A model generated the notes under the pieces. That model did no database searches and was not told the DNA's origin. It saw only the letters and a list, made by a program, of their open reading frames with translations. From Mesorhizobium caraganae (GTDB lineage: Bacteria > Pseudomonadota > Alphaproteobacteria > Rhizobiales > Rhizobiaceae), in contig NZ_JAFCGY010000001.1 of NCBI RefSeq assembly GCF_016836705.1, positions 1,116,001 to 1,180,000 on the forward strand: a stretch of DNA of 64,000 nucleotides, given 5' to 3'. The position numbers and the translations under genes are program-made. This document shows positions 7,116-16,500 of the stretch, in pieces (position 1 is the stretch's first letter; each line of letters starts with the position of its first letter).

Positions 7116-9200
7116 ATGGCCATGCATAAACTCGAACGTCTCCTGCGCCCGAAGTCGATTGCTGTGTTCGGCGGGGCGCAGGCCGCTGCCGTCGTTGCCC
7201 AATCGATCAAGATGGGCTTTGCCGGCGAAATCTGGCCGGTGCATCCGACCAAGGACGAGGTCGCCGGCCGCAAGGCCTATCGTTCTGTTGCAGACCTTCC
7301 CGGTGCGCCCGACGCTGCCTTTGTCGGCGTCAACCGGCACTTGACCATCGAGGTGGTCAAGGCGCTGGCCGAACGTGGCGCCGGCGGCGCCGTCTGTTTT
7401 GCCGCCGGCTTTCTCGAGACCGAGGCCTACGATGATGACGGTGAGCGGCTGCAGGCCGAACTGGTGGCTGCCGCCGGCCAGATGCCGATCATCGGCCCGA
7501 ATTGCTATGGCCTGATCAACTATGCCGACGGCGCGTTGCTGTGGCCCGACCAGCATGGCGGCATCAGGTTGCCCGAAAGCGCCAAGGGCGTCGCCATCAT
7601 CACCCAGTCCTCCAACATCGCCATCAACATGACGATGCAGAAGCGCGGCCTGCCGATCGCCTTTCTGATGACCGCCGGCAATCAGGCGCAGACCGGCCTG
7701 TCCGAAATGGCGCTTGGCCTGATCGAGGACGAGCGCGTGACGTCGCTCGGCCTGCACATCGAGGCCTTCGATTCGGTAGCCGGCTTCGAGCGTCTGGCAG
7801 CGAGAGCCCGCGAACTGAAAAAACCGATCATCGCCATGAAAGTCGGCCGCTCCGAACAGGCGCGGCAAGCGACAGTCTCGCACACCGCCTCGCTCGCCGG
7901 CTCGGACGCCGCTTCCGGCGCTTTCCTGAGGCGGCTCGGCATTGCGCGCGTCGATTCCATCCCCGCCTTCATCGAGGCGCTGAAGCTGCTGCACGTCACC
8001 GGTCCGCTGCCCGGCTATCGCCTGTCGTCGATGAGCTGTTCGGGCGGCGAGGCCTCGGTGATGGCCGACAGTGCCGAGGGCCGCTGGGTCAACTTCCCAG
8101 AGCTCACCAGCAAGCACCGCGCCCATGTCAAATCGACGCTCGGGCCGCTGGTCGCTGTCGCCAACCCGTTGGACTACCACACCTTCATCTGGAACAACGA
8201 GCCGGCGATGACCGCCACCTTCACCGCCATGGTCTCGGGCGGGTTCGACCTCAACATGCTGGTGCTCGACTTTCCGCGCCCCGATCGTTGCTCGGTCACC
8301 GACTGGTGGGCGACGCTGCGCGCCTTCGAATCGGCGCTGAAGACCAACAAGGCGCATGGCGCGATCGTCTCGTCGCTGCCGGAGAACCTGCCGGAGGAAT
8401 ACACCGCCGAGCTGATGGCGCGCGGCATGGTGCCGTTGTTCGGCATCTCCGAAGCCATGGACGCCGCAGGCGCAGCAGCCTTCATCGGCTGGGCCTGGGC
8501 CGAGCCGCAGGCGCAGCCGATCGACACGTCAGCCGCGGGCGCTGCCGAAGGCGGCCATGTGACGCCTGATGAGGCCGAAGCCAAGGAGCGACTGATCAAG
8601 GCAGGCCTGCCGGTGCCGAAGGGCGAACGCGCCGCCAATGCAGTCGACGCCGTCATCTCGTCGATGGCGCTCGGCTTCCCGGTGGCGCTGAAGGCGCTCG
8701 GTGTCACCCACAAGTCGGAAGTCGGCGCTGTCAGGCTGAACCTGAGGGATGCCGAATCCGTCAGCACGGCGGCGCATGATCTGCTGCCGCTCGGCACCGG
8801 GCTCTATGTCGAGCGCATGGTGCGCGACGGCGTCGCCGAACTGATCGTCGGCTTCACCCGCGACCCGATGTTCGGCGCCGTGATGACGCTGGGCACCGGC
8901 GGCGTGCTGGTCGAACTGTTGCGCGACAGCGTCACCCTGATGCTGCCGGCGACGCGCGACGATATCGAGGCGGCCCTGCGCCGGCTGAAGTTGTTCCCCC
9001 TGCTCGAGGGCTATCGTGGGCGGCCGAAAGCCGATGTCGCCGCCGCCATCGAGGCCATCGCGGGCATTGCCGACTTCGTGCAGAAGAATGCCGGCGAGAT
9101 CGAGGAACTCGACATCAACCCGCTCATCGTCTGCGCCGAGGGCAAGGGCGCCTGGATCGCCGACGCGCTGCTGGTGCTGGGAGACAAGAAGAATGTCTAA
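7116..9200 (+). CDS. Acyl-CoA synthetase, ADP-forming (acetate-CoA ligase family)
   Basis: A 694-residue fused alpha/beta nucleoside-diphosphate-forming acyl-CoA synthetase. Domains in order: CoA-binding domain (about 5-130, PKSIAVFGGAQAAAVV), succinyl-CoA-ligase-like domain (about 150-290) with the phosphohistidine candidate His256 in SHTASLAGSD, a third domain starting MSCSGGEASVMAD, and a C-terminal ATP-grasp domain (about 480-690, VALKALGVTHKSEVGAVRL to EELDINPLIV). It probably activates gamma-butyrobetaine, crotonobetaine or carnitine with CoA, replacing the AMP-forming CaiC or CoA-transferase CaiB of E. coli. The frame is open from 7059, but that part lies in a repeat, so ATG 7116 was chosen (ATG 7122 also possible). 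It overlaps the next gene by 8 bases. Confidence 0.85.
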   Translation: MAMHKLERLLRPKSIAVFGGAQAAAVVAQSIKMGFAGEIWPVHPTKDEVAGRKAYRSVADLPGAPDAAFVGVNRHLTIEVVKALAERGAGGAVCFAAGFLETEAYDDDGERLQAELVAAAGQMPIIGPNCYGLINYADGALLWPDQHGGIRLPESAKGVAIITQSSNIAINMTMQKRGLPIAFLMTAGNQAQTGLSEMALGLIEDERVTSLGLHIEAFDSVAGFERLAARARELKKPIIAMKVGRSEQARQATVSHTASLAGSDAASGAFLRRLGIARVDSIPAFIEALKLLHVTGPLPGYRLSSMSCSGGEASVMADSAEGRWVNFPELTSKHRAHVKSTLGPLVAVANPLDYHTFIWNNEPAMTATFTAMVSGGFDLNMLVLDFPRPDRCSVTDWWATLRAFESALKTNKAHGAIVSSLPENLPEEYTAELMARGMVPLFGISEAMDAAGAAAFIGWAWAEPQAQPIDTSAAGAAEGGHVTPDEAEAKERLIKAGLPVPKGERAANAVDAVISSMALGFPVALKALGVTHKSEVGAVRLNLRDAESVSTAAHDLLPLGTGLYVERMVRDGVAELIVGFTRDPMFGAVMTLGTGGVLVELLRDSVTLMLPATRDDIEAALRRLKLFPLLEGYRGRPKADVAAAIEAIAGIADFVQKNAGEIEELDINPLIVCAEGKGAWIADALLVLGDKKNV

Positions 9201-9975
9201 CGTCATTTCGACCCGCCGCGAGGGCACTATCCTCGAGGTCACGCTTGACCGGCCGAAGGCCAATGCCATCGACCTCAAGACGTCGCGGCTGATGGGCGAG
9301 ACGTTCAAGGCGTTCCGCGACGATCCGGAGCTTCGCGTCGCCATCGTCAAGACCGCCGGTGATAAGTTCTTCTGCGCCGGCTGGGATTTGAAGGCCGCTG
9401 CCGGCGGCGACGCGGTCGATGGCGACTATGGCGTCGGCGGCTTTGCCGGCCTGCAGGAGCTGCGCGACATGAACAAGCCGGTCATCGCCTGCGTCAACGG
9501 CATGGCGGTGGGCGGCGGCTTCGAACTGGCGCTGTCCTGCGACCTCATCTACGCTTCCGACCATTCCTCCTTCGCACTGCCCGAAATCCGCGCCGGCACG
9601 CTGGCCGACGCGGCGACGATCAAGCTTCCGAAGCGCATTCCCTACCATGTCGCCATGGACCTTTTGCTCACCGGCCGCTGGATGGATGTCGCCGAAGCGC
9701 ATCGCTGGGGTCTGGTCAACGAAGTGCTGCCCAAGGAAAAGCTCGAAGACCGTGTCTGGGAGATTGCAAGGCTGCTGGCCAGCGGGCCGCCGCTGGTCTT
9801 TGCCGCGATCAAGGAGACGGCGCGGGTTGCCGAAGCCCTGACCTTCCAGGATGCGATGAACCGCGTGACGCGGCGGCAACTGGCGACCGTCGATGCGCTG
9901 TATGGCTCGGAAGATAATATGGAAGGTTTTCGCGCATTCGCCGAGAAGCGCGATCCGGTGTGGAAGGGGAAGTAG
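9193..9975 (+). CDS. caiD: Carnitinyl-CoA dehydratase (crotonase family)
   Basis: A 260-residue enoyl-CoA hydratase very similar along its length to E. coli CaiD: ILEVTLDRPKANAID, FFCAGWDLKAAA, GGGFELAL, ASDHSSFALPE and the shared C-terminus FAEKRDPVWKGK. Glu111 and Glu131 sit at the positions of the CaiD catalytic glutamates. The reaction is reversible hydration of crotonobetainyl-CoA to L-carnitinyl-CoA. It is the last gene of the operon and overlaps the synthetase stop by 8 bases, suggesting translational coupling. One difference from E. coli is the stretch after the second glutamate, where the usual DSGG is replaced by ADAA. Confidence 0.9.
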   Translation: MSNVISTRREGTILEVTLDRPKANAIDLKTSRLMGETFKAFRDDPELRVAIVKTAGDKFFCAGWDLKAAAGGDAVDGDYGVGGFAGLQELRDMNKPVIACVNGMAVGGGFELALSCDLIYASDHSSFALPEIRAGTLADAATIKLPKRIPYHVAMDLLLTGRWMDVAEAHRWGLVNEVLPKEKLEDRVWEIARLLASGPPLVFAAIKETARVAEALTFQDAMNRVTRRQLATVDALYGSEDNMEGFRAFAEKRDPVWKGK

Positions 9976-10000
9976 CCTAGCGGACGATGGCGTTCCTTCA

Positions 10001-10154
10001 TCCCCCTCTGCCCTATCGGGCATCTCCCCCTCAAGGGGGGAGATTGGCTGCTCGGACCTCGACGCCCACCCACCAACGTAGACGATTGGCGAAACCATTC
10101 GCGACATCCGATCTCCCCCCTTGAGGGGGAGATGGCCGGCAGGCCAGAGGGGGG
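10001..10154. repeat. Pair of inverted intergenic repeat copies
   Basis: Two approximately 44-base copies in opposite orientation (10001-10044 and 10111-10154), each containing the internal palindrome CTCCCCCTCAAGGGGGGAG or its complement. This is a common Rhizobiales intergenic repeat. The pair could form a long cruciform or an mRNA hairpin acting as a terminator after the carnitine operon. Confidence 0.75.
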
Positions 10155-10190
10155 TGCCTGGGGGCCATCATCCAAAGTTGGTCTTCCCGC

Positions 10191-11126
10191 ATGACCGACT
10201 ACAAAACCCTCATCGACGCCGAGACCTGGGTCTTCATCGAGCGGACCAATTCCTTCTACCCGCCCGACACGATCGACTACACCATTGCCCAACAGCGCGC
10301 GATTTATGACCGGATGTGTCGCGAATTCTTTGCCGGCTATCCCGATGGCGTGACGGCGGAAACGACCATCATTGCCGCCCGCGATATCCCGATCCGCATC
10401 TATCGCAGCGCTACCCCGAACAAGGGGGCGATGGTGCTCTACATCCATGGTGGCGGATTCATCCTCGGCGGGCTCGACAGCCATGACGATGTCTGCGCCG
10501 AATTGTGCGCCCGCACGGGCTTCGAGGTGGTCTCCGTCGACTACCGACTGGCGCCGGAGCATTTGCACCCGGCCGCCTTCGACGATGCGCTGCATGCATT
10601 CCAGTGGGCGACCTCGACGTACGACCGCCCCGTTGTGCTCTGCGGCGACAGCGCCGGCGGCAATCTCTGCGCGGCCGTTGCCCACGCAACGCGTGGCCAT
10701 GCAAAGCGGCCAATCGGCCAGGTGCTGATCTATCCCGGCCTGGGCGGCGACCGCTCGAGGGGTTCCTACGTGAGGCATGCGGAAGCTCCGATGCTGACGG
10801 TGCGCGATCTCGACTTCTACAAGCACATCCGCACCGGCGGCGCTGACGCCACCGGCGATATCACTTTGTCGCCGCTCGCCGACACCGACTTCACCAAACT
10901 GCCGCCGACGGTGCTCATCACCGCGCAATGCGACCCGCTGTCGTCCGACGGCGAAGCCTATCGCGACCGCGTCCTCGCCGCAGGCGGCCGCGCCACCTGG
11001 TTCGAGGAGCCCGGGCTGGTGCATAGCTATCTCCGGGCCAGGCACACGGTCGGCCGGGCGCGCGCCAGCTTCAGCCGTATCGTTGAGGCGGTCTCGGTGC
11101 TGGGCAAGGGCGACTGGGCTTGGTGA
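10191..11126 (+). CDS. Alpha/beta hydrolase, hormone-sensitive-lipase family
   Basis: A 311-residue esterase/lipase of the HSL (family IV) type. The oxyanion-hole motif HGGGF is at 86-90 and the nucleophile Ser154 in GDSAGG. The expected aspartate lies in ITAQCDPLSSDG and the histidine in EPGLVHSYLRAR, so the catalytic triad is complete. No signal peptide is seen; it should act in the cytosol on short-chain esters. It stands alone downstream of the carnitine operon, separated by inverted repeats, so membership of that pathway is not supported. The physiological substrate is unknown. Confidence 0.85.
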   Translation: MTDYKTLIDAETWVFIERTNSFYPPDTIDYTIAQQRAIYDRMCREFFAGYPDGVTAETTIIAARDIPIRIYRSATPNKGAMVLYIHGGGFILGGLDSHDDVCAELCARTGFEVVSVDYRLAPEHLHPAAFDDALHAFQWATSTYDRPVVLCGDSAGGNLCAAVAHATRGHAKRPIGQVLIYPGLGGDRSRGSYVRHAEAPMLTVRDLDFYKHIRTGGADATGDITLSPLADTDFTKLPPTVLITAQCDPLSSDGEAYRDRVLAAGGRATWFEEPGLVHSYLRARHTVGRARASFSRIVEAVSVLGKGDWAW

Positions 11127-11583
11127 TCATTCGCCGACAATCTGCCTGAGCAACCCTCCCAGGAGGAGCAAGCACCAACCTGTCTTCCATCCTGAGTTGA
11201 CTGACACAAGAATTAGTCGCCGCTTCTGTGAAATGGCGAACAGTCCCAGCCGCCGTTTTGCATGAACCTTTCCACTTCCGCCTGCGACTGACGCTCAGGC
11301 GCCGCATGGTGCGGGGCCGGAAAGGATGCCCCCAATGACCAGGACCCCAGAGACTCGCAGGTCTCCGGGAACAACGGGAGCTCAGCGCGACCATCGCCTT
11401 CGGGATGGGGTCGATGCGCTGGGCTTCCGGCTGATTCCGTTGACCCTGCGCAGGAGCAGGCGTATCGTGAGGATGAGGAAAGCAGACAATTCGATCAGGG
11501 ACGAACGTGCCGGAACGACGCGCCTTGCCCTGATTCGCACGGCCGGACCGGACGTTCCTCCCGAAAACTTCGGGGGGAGTTTT
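11127..11583. other. Long leader region before exported-protein gene
   Basis: About 450 bases with no supported gene. One plus-strand frame is open through much of it and joins the downstream gene, but its codons look random and the signal peptide of the real product starts later. The final 30 bases form a hairpin overlapping the ribosome binding site. Confidence 0.45.
11557..11578 (+). promoter_or_regulatory. Hairpin overlapping a ribosome binding site
   Basis: The bases CCTCCCGAA and the following TTCGGGGGGA can pair around an AAC loop. The G-rich arm is also the Shine-Dalgarno sequence of the exported-protein gene starting at 11584. Pairing would hide the site and could throttle translation. 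Confidence 0.4.
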
Positions 11584-13545
11584 ATGTCCTGCGATCGCGG
11601 CACGTCCATGCCATCTCCACGCGGCGGTTTGCGTCGTTCGCTCCATCTGGCCGGGGGTTTGCTTGCCCTGGCGCTGAGCGCCACGCTCTGGTTGGGCACA
11701 GCTGCCCGGGCGCAGGAAACTCAGATCATCTATCCCGGCTCGATGGCCGTGACCGGATTTTCCGGCACCGTCATTCCCAATTTCGAAGAAGGGCTGCCGC
11801 CCGGCGTCGACCCGGTCGACGAAACCTTCATCGACACGACGCGCGCCACCCTGCGCGTTTTCGACGTTTCGGCGCTGGGCGGACCTGCCTCCGGCCAGCT
11901 CGTCTACACGCCGCCGCCTTTCGAAGTAACGGCCGAACAGATCGGCCAGGTGTTCGCCGTCACCTATGATGACGGCGTGCGCGACGGCGTCCCATCAGGC
12001 ATCCCCAACCTCTATGCCGGCGCCAGCTCGCTGCACGGCATCCGCATCGTCACCCCTGACGAAGACGCCGACGGAAGGCCCGAGCGGCAGCGCCGCGGCA
12101 CGGCCGGCGCGGTCTTCATGGACGGCCAGTTCGGCACCGAAAATGGTGGCGGTCCCGGCACGATCTGGAAGATCGACGGCATCACCGGCGCCGTCTCCAA
12201 ATTCGCCGACATCGACACCAACAGCGGTCCCGGCATCGGCGACGTCACTTTCGACAGCAATCACCGCGAATTCTTCGCCAGCGACCTCGACACCGGCCTC
12301 ATCCACCGCCTCGCGGACGACGGTACGCTAATCGACACGTTCGACCACGGCGTTGCCGGCCGACCGGCGCATGGGCTCGCGCCCGTCGCCGACGACGGCG
12401 CGGTAATGGACATACAAGGTGCTGCGTTCGACTCGGAAGATCCTGATACCTGGGGCTACACGCAGGATGAACGCCGCGTCTGGGCGGTCGCCTATCATGG
12501 CGGCCGGGTTTACTATTCGGTCGGCGAAAAGTCCGAAATCTGGTCGGTGGGCATTGCCCGCGACGGTAGCTTTGCCGGCGATCCGCGCTGGGAGCTGACG
12601 GTCAAGGCCGACAAGGACTACGCCGTCACCGACATCGCCTTCGACAATCAAGGCTTCATGTACCTGGCGCAGCGCGGCCCGGTGGAAAACCGCTACGATT
12701 ACAGCCAGTTCGCCGATTCCGGCAAAGGCGAGGTCATCCGCTACTGGCGTGAAAACCCCGACGATCCGGCGACGGAATCGGAGTGGGTGGAAGAGCCGCA
12801 GGAATATGCGGCCGGTTTCCCGCAGGGCAACCGGCAGTCGGCCGGCGGCCTCGACCTGCAATATGGCTACGACGCCGAAGGCAATCTCAACACCGGCGTC
12901 TGCACCGATACGCTGGTCAACACCGGCGACAAGTTGCGCGACAACCCCACACTGGCCGACCGGCTCGCCGCCGGCGGGCCGCTTGCCGTGCACGGCGTGC
13001 AGATCACGCCGACGCCGCTGGTCAAGCCGGCCAACGTGCCGCCCTTCGGGTCGTGGTTCGTCGATTTCGACGGCTATTTCGAGGACCCCGAAGTGGAAGG
13101 CCATGTCGGCGATGTCGAGGTCTGGCACCCCTGTGAAGGCCGTGCCGGCTACTATGAAGAAATCCCCGGCGGTTACCTGCCGCCCTTCTATCCGCCTGAT
13201 TTCCCACCGCCCGGCGATCTGCCGCCGTGCATCGATGTCGAGGATGTCCAGTTCTACTGCACGCCTCGCGGCCTCCAGGCCGACCTCTATCTCCATGACC
13301 ATACCGGCTTCGGCGGCGATTCGATCAAGGCCCAGTCCAGGACGCCAGGCGTCGGGGTGACATCACCCCAGTCGCACGCGCCCGGCAAGCCTTACACGAT
13401 CGACATCACCGGCCACTATCCGGGCGACACAGTCGATGTCGGGCTTTGCTTCTACAGGCAATCCGACAAGGACAAGGGTGGCTACTACCCTTGCTGCAAG
13501 ATGACTTTGCCGCTCAGAACCCCAGCCGTCAGCTGCGAACGTTGA
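11584..13545 (+). CDS. Exported protein with propeller-like repeats, unknown function
   Basis: A 653-residue exported protein. The N-terminus carries arginines, then a hydrophobic stretch (LAGGLLALALSATLWLG) and a likely signal-peptidase site after AARAQ. The mature part has repeated blade-like segments (GTIWKIDGITGAVSKFADID, GIGDVTFDSNHREFFASDLD, VTDIAFDNQGFMYLAQRGP) suggesting a beta-propeller, then a proline-rich linker (PPFYPPDFPPPGDLPP) and a C-terminal cysteine-containing domain (about 545-653, ending CCKMTLPLRTPAVSCER). The start was chosen at 11584 because GGGGGGAG lies 5 bases upstream; the signal peptide follows it. The next gene starts 10 bases downstream, so the two are probably co-transcribed. 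The C-terminal domain resembles in style a segment of that neighbour (both contain WGLCC/YYPCC-like pairs). Confidence 0.7.
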   Translation: MSCDRGTSMPSPRGGLRRSLHLAGGLLALALSATLWLGTAARAQETQIIYPGSMAVTGFSGTVIPNFEEGLPPGVDPVDETFIDTTRATLRVFDVSALGGPASGQLVYTPPPFEVTAEQIGQVFAVTYDDGVRDGVPSGIPNLYAGASSLHGIRIVTPDEDADGRPERQRRGTAGAVFMDGQFGTENGGGPGTIWKIDGITGAVSKFADIDTNSGPGIGDVTFDSNHREFFASDLDTGLIHRLADDGTLIDTFDHGVAGRPAHGLAPVADDGAVMDIQGAAFDSEDPDTWGYTQDERRVWAVAYHGGRVYYSVGEKSEIWSVGIARDGSFAGDPRWELTVKADKDYAVTDIAFDNQGFMYLAQRGPVENRYDYSQFADSGKGEVIRYWRENPDDPATESEWVEEPQEYAAGFPQGNRQSAGGLDLQYGYDAEGNLNTGVCTDTLVNTGDKLRDNPTLADRLAAGGPLAVHGVQITPTPLVKPANVPPFGSWFVDFDGYFEDPEVEGHVGDVEVWHPCEGRAGYYEEIPGGYLPPFYPPDFPPPGDLPPCIDVEDVQFYCTPRGLQADLYLHDHTGFGGDSIKAQSRTPGVGVTSPQSHAPGKPYTIDITGHYPGDTVDVGLCFYRQSDKDKGGYYPCCKMTLPLRTPAVSCER

Positions 13546-13555
13546 GGAGGGAGAG

Positions 13556-16500
13556 ATGAACATTTCTGCACTTTCCCCCACCGCGACGCGCAACCAGAAA
13601 ACCGTCATGGAGACCATCATGAGACCCCTGTCATACGCCAGGCGCGGCGCGCGCTGGCTGATGGCGGCCGGTATCGCGGTCGCCATGTACGCCCCTGTGG
13701 CAAGTCACGCCGAAGACGCCGTCCCGATCACCCCGGAACTGCGGCTCGACCTCGACAATTCGAAAATCATCACTCCGAGGCCGGAACGGGTCGTGCCGTT
13801 CTTCACCAAGAAAGGCACCCAGCGAGGTTGCGACTACGTCGTCTACTCCCTGAGCTTCGGCCTGCGCGGCGATGCGCAAAGCTTTGCCGACCCGGGCATG
13901 ATTGCCCTGTTGAAGAAGCTCAAGATCGAGTTCAAGGACCAGCTTCCGCACGGCCTGTCGATCGTCAGCGCTCATGTGTCGGGCGACGGCACGGACGCTG
14001 CGGGCGGCCCGCTGCCCGGCGTTTCGATCAGCACCTCGGCCGATCCGAACGATACGGCAACCGTGTCTGATTTCCGGCTCTCCGCCGCCGATCTCGACGG
14101 CGCGGGCGCTGCCAATGAACGCGTCGTCAACTTCCAGATCACCGCCAAGATCGACCATGCGGCGTTTCCCTCGCCGACCATCGTCGACAACCAGGGTCTG
14201 ATCAAGGTGACAAATGGAGCTGGCACCGGGACCATCATCCCGTCGCAGGATCCGGGCAAGCCCGACGATGGCGACTTCAAGACCGGCGTGAAGACCTCGA
14301 TCAAGATCGACCTCACCAACTGTGACAAGCGGCCTCCGCCTCCCGACCGGGAATGCTTCAAGGTGGAGCGCGGCACGGTCGATTGCGTGCCCGGCGGCGG
14401 CGCTTTCATCTACCACATGCCTGTCGGCCCGGAGATGGGCGGCAAGTGGGTGCAGGTGTCGACGACCACCCCCGGTATCACCATCATCCCCGACACCCAA
14501 CTGGTGCCGGCGGGCGGCGGTGTGCTCAACTGGAAGATCGTCGGCGCATCGCCCGGCGATGTCATCCACCTCATCGTCACCGGCATCGAGACCTATGCCG
14601 GCCCGAAGGAGGGTTGGGGGCTGTGCTGCACGCAAACCATCGACATCGTCATCCCGCGTGACCTGAGATGTCCGCCCAAGGACAAGGAACCGGACCTCAA
14701 GGTCGAGAAACGCGCCGACGTGACGCGTTGCACGATGGGTGGCGGCTGCGACTTCACCATTCGGGTCACCAATGTCGGCGACGGGCCGTATCACGGCAAG
14801 ATCGTGCTCGACGAGGTGACGCTGCCGGCCGGCTCGACGCTGGATTCAGGGCCCAACCCGCCCTGGGTCTGCGTGCCCGGCGCGACCCCGATGACGTGCG
14901 CCTATCCGGTGACCACGCTCAATCCGGGCGCCTCCGTCGACCTCAAGCTCGGCTTCAAGCCGGCCGGTGGCTGGCAAGGCAGCACGCTGCGCAACTGCGC
15001 CACCTACAATTACGGCGCCAGCGGCAAGCCGCTGTTCGGCAGCCAGCAGAACGATCGTGGCTGCGCCTCGATCCCGATCTGCCGGCGTGGCGACCGCGAC
15101 CGCGATTGCCGGCCGCCGGTCGACAAGAAGGTCGACCTGATCCTGAAGAAGCGTGCCCGCATTCCGGTCTGTACGCCCGACGGCATCTGCTACTTCGTGA
15201 TCGACATCATCAACAATGGCAGCGTTCCCTATAATGGGCCGCTGACGGTCATCGACAATTATCCGGGGGGCGCGCCGGCCTCTTCGACCTTCGGCCCGTC
15301 TCCGCCCTGGACATGCGGACCGAACGGCCCCGGGCAGTTCCGCTGCGACAATGCCGGCATCGTGCTGATGCCGGGCGCCTCGACGCCGATCGTCGTCAAG
15401 GCGGTGATGCCGGCCGGCTACCAGTCGGACTCGGTGGAAAACTGCGCGGCGCTGAAGCCCGTTCCCGGTGAGGTCGACCTCACCAACAACAAGGCCTGCG
15501 CCAAGGAACGCTTCCGGCATCCCAACGGCGGCAAGCCAACCTTGCGCATAACCAAGGTGTGCAGCGGCTCGCTGGCCGGCGCGGCGGTGGTTTCCTGCCG
15601 CATCACCGTCATCAGCCTTGGCACCTCTGCCCCCACCGGTCCGGTGCGGGTCAACGATGCCGCCACGCTGATCTCGGGCGGCGCGCCGGTCCAGATCCAG
15701 ACCGTCACACCCGACGGCGCGGAATGGGCCTGCGGAGCGGTTCCGGCCAACGCGCTGTCGTGCCAGATTCCGGGCGCCGTGATGACGCCTGGAACCAGCC
15801 GGCACTTCGACGTGACGGTTTCGGCCAATGGCGCGTTCGAGAACTGCGCACGCGGCTCGTACGGCCCGGCTCCGGGAGACGACGTCGTCTACCCGTTCGG
15901 CCAGGCCTGCGCCAAGGGCGGTGGCACCTCCACCATCAGCGTCAAGAAGACCGGCGATGCCGAGTGCCAGCCGGGACAACCCTGCTCGTTCGAGATCACC
16001 ATCACCAATGACGGCCAGACCCCATTCTCCGGTCCGGTCCGCATCGGCGATGCGATCGGCGTGGACGGGCTCGGCCGGCTGGAAGGCGTTGCGATCACGT
16101 CGATTGAACCGCCCTTCGGCTGCTCGCCGGAACCGACGACGCTGCCTCTGTCCTGCATCGCCAACCTGACTCTCGGCGCCGGGGAAAGCCACGTGCACAC
16201 TGTCACCGTGGTCCTTCCCGACGCCCCGCTGGCCAACCTGCAGGGCAATGTCAGCGGCCAGAACTGCGTCGGTGTCTTGTCTCCTGATACCAGGGTGCAA
16301 GGCGGCGACATGCTGTCCGGCGATCAGACCAACATCCAGGGCGGTCGCGGCAAGGCCTATGCGTGCCATCCCTTCACCATCAAGCGTAAGGTGAAGAAAG
16401 AGTGCTCGCCGGGCTTTGTGATGAACGACGCCGGCCGGTGCGTGTGTCCGGAAGGCACCACCTTCCGCAACGGCCAGTGCTCGCCCGGCGGTGGCGTCAT

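Noticed and set aside
10001-10154. Insertion-sequence ends
   Set aside because: The inverted copies enclose only about 66 bases with no transposase; they match a common rhizobial intergenic repeat type.
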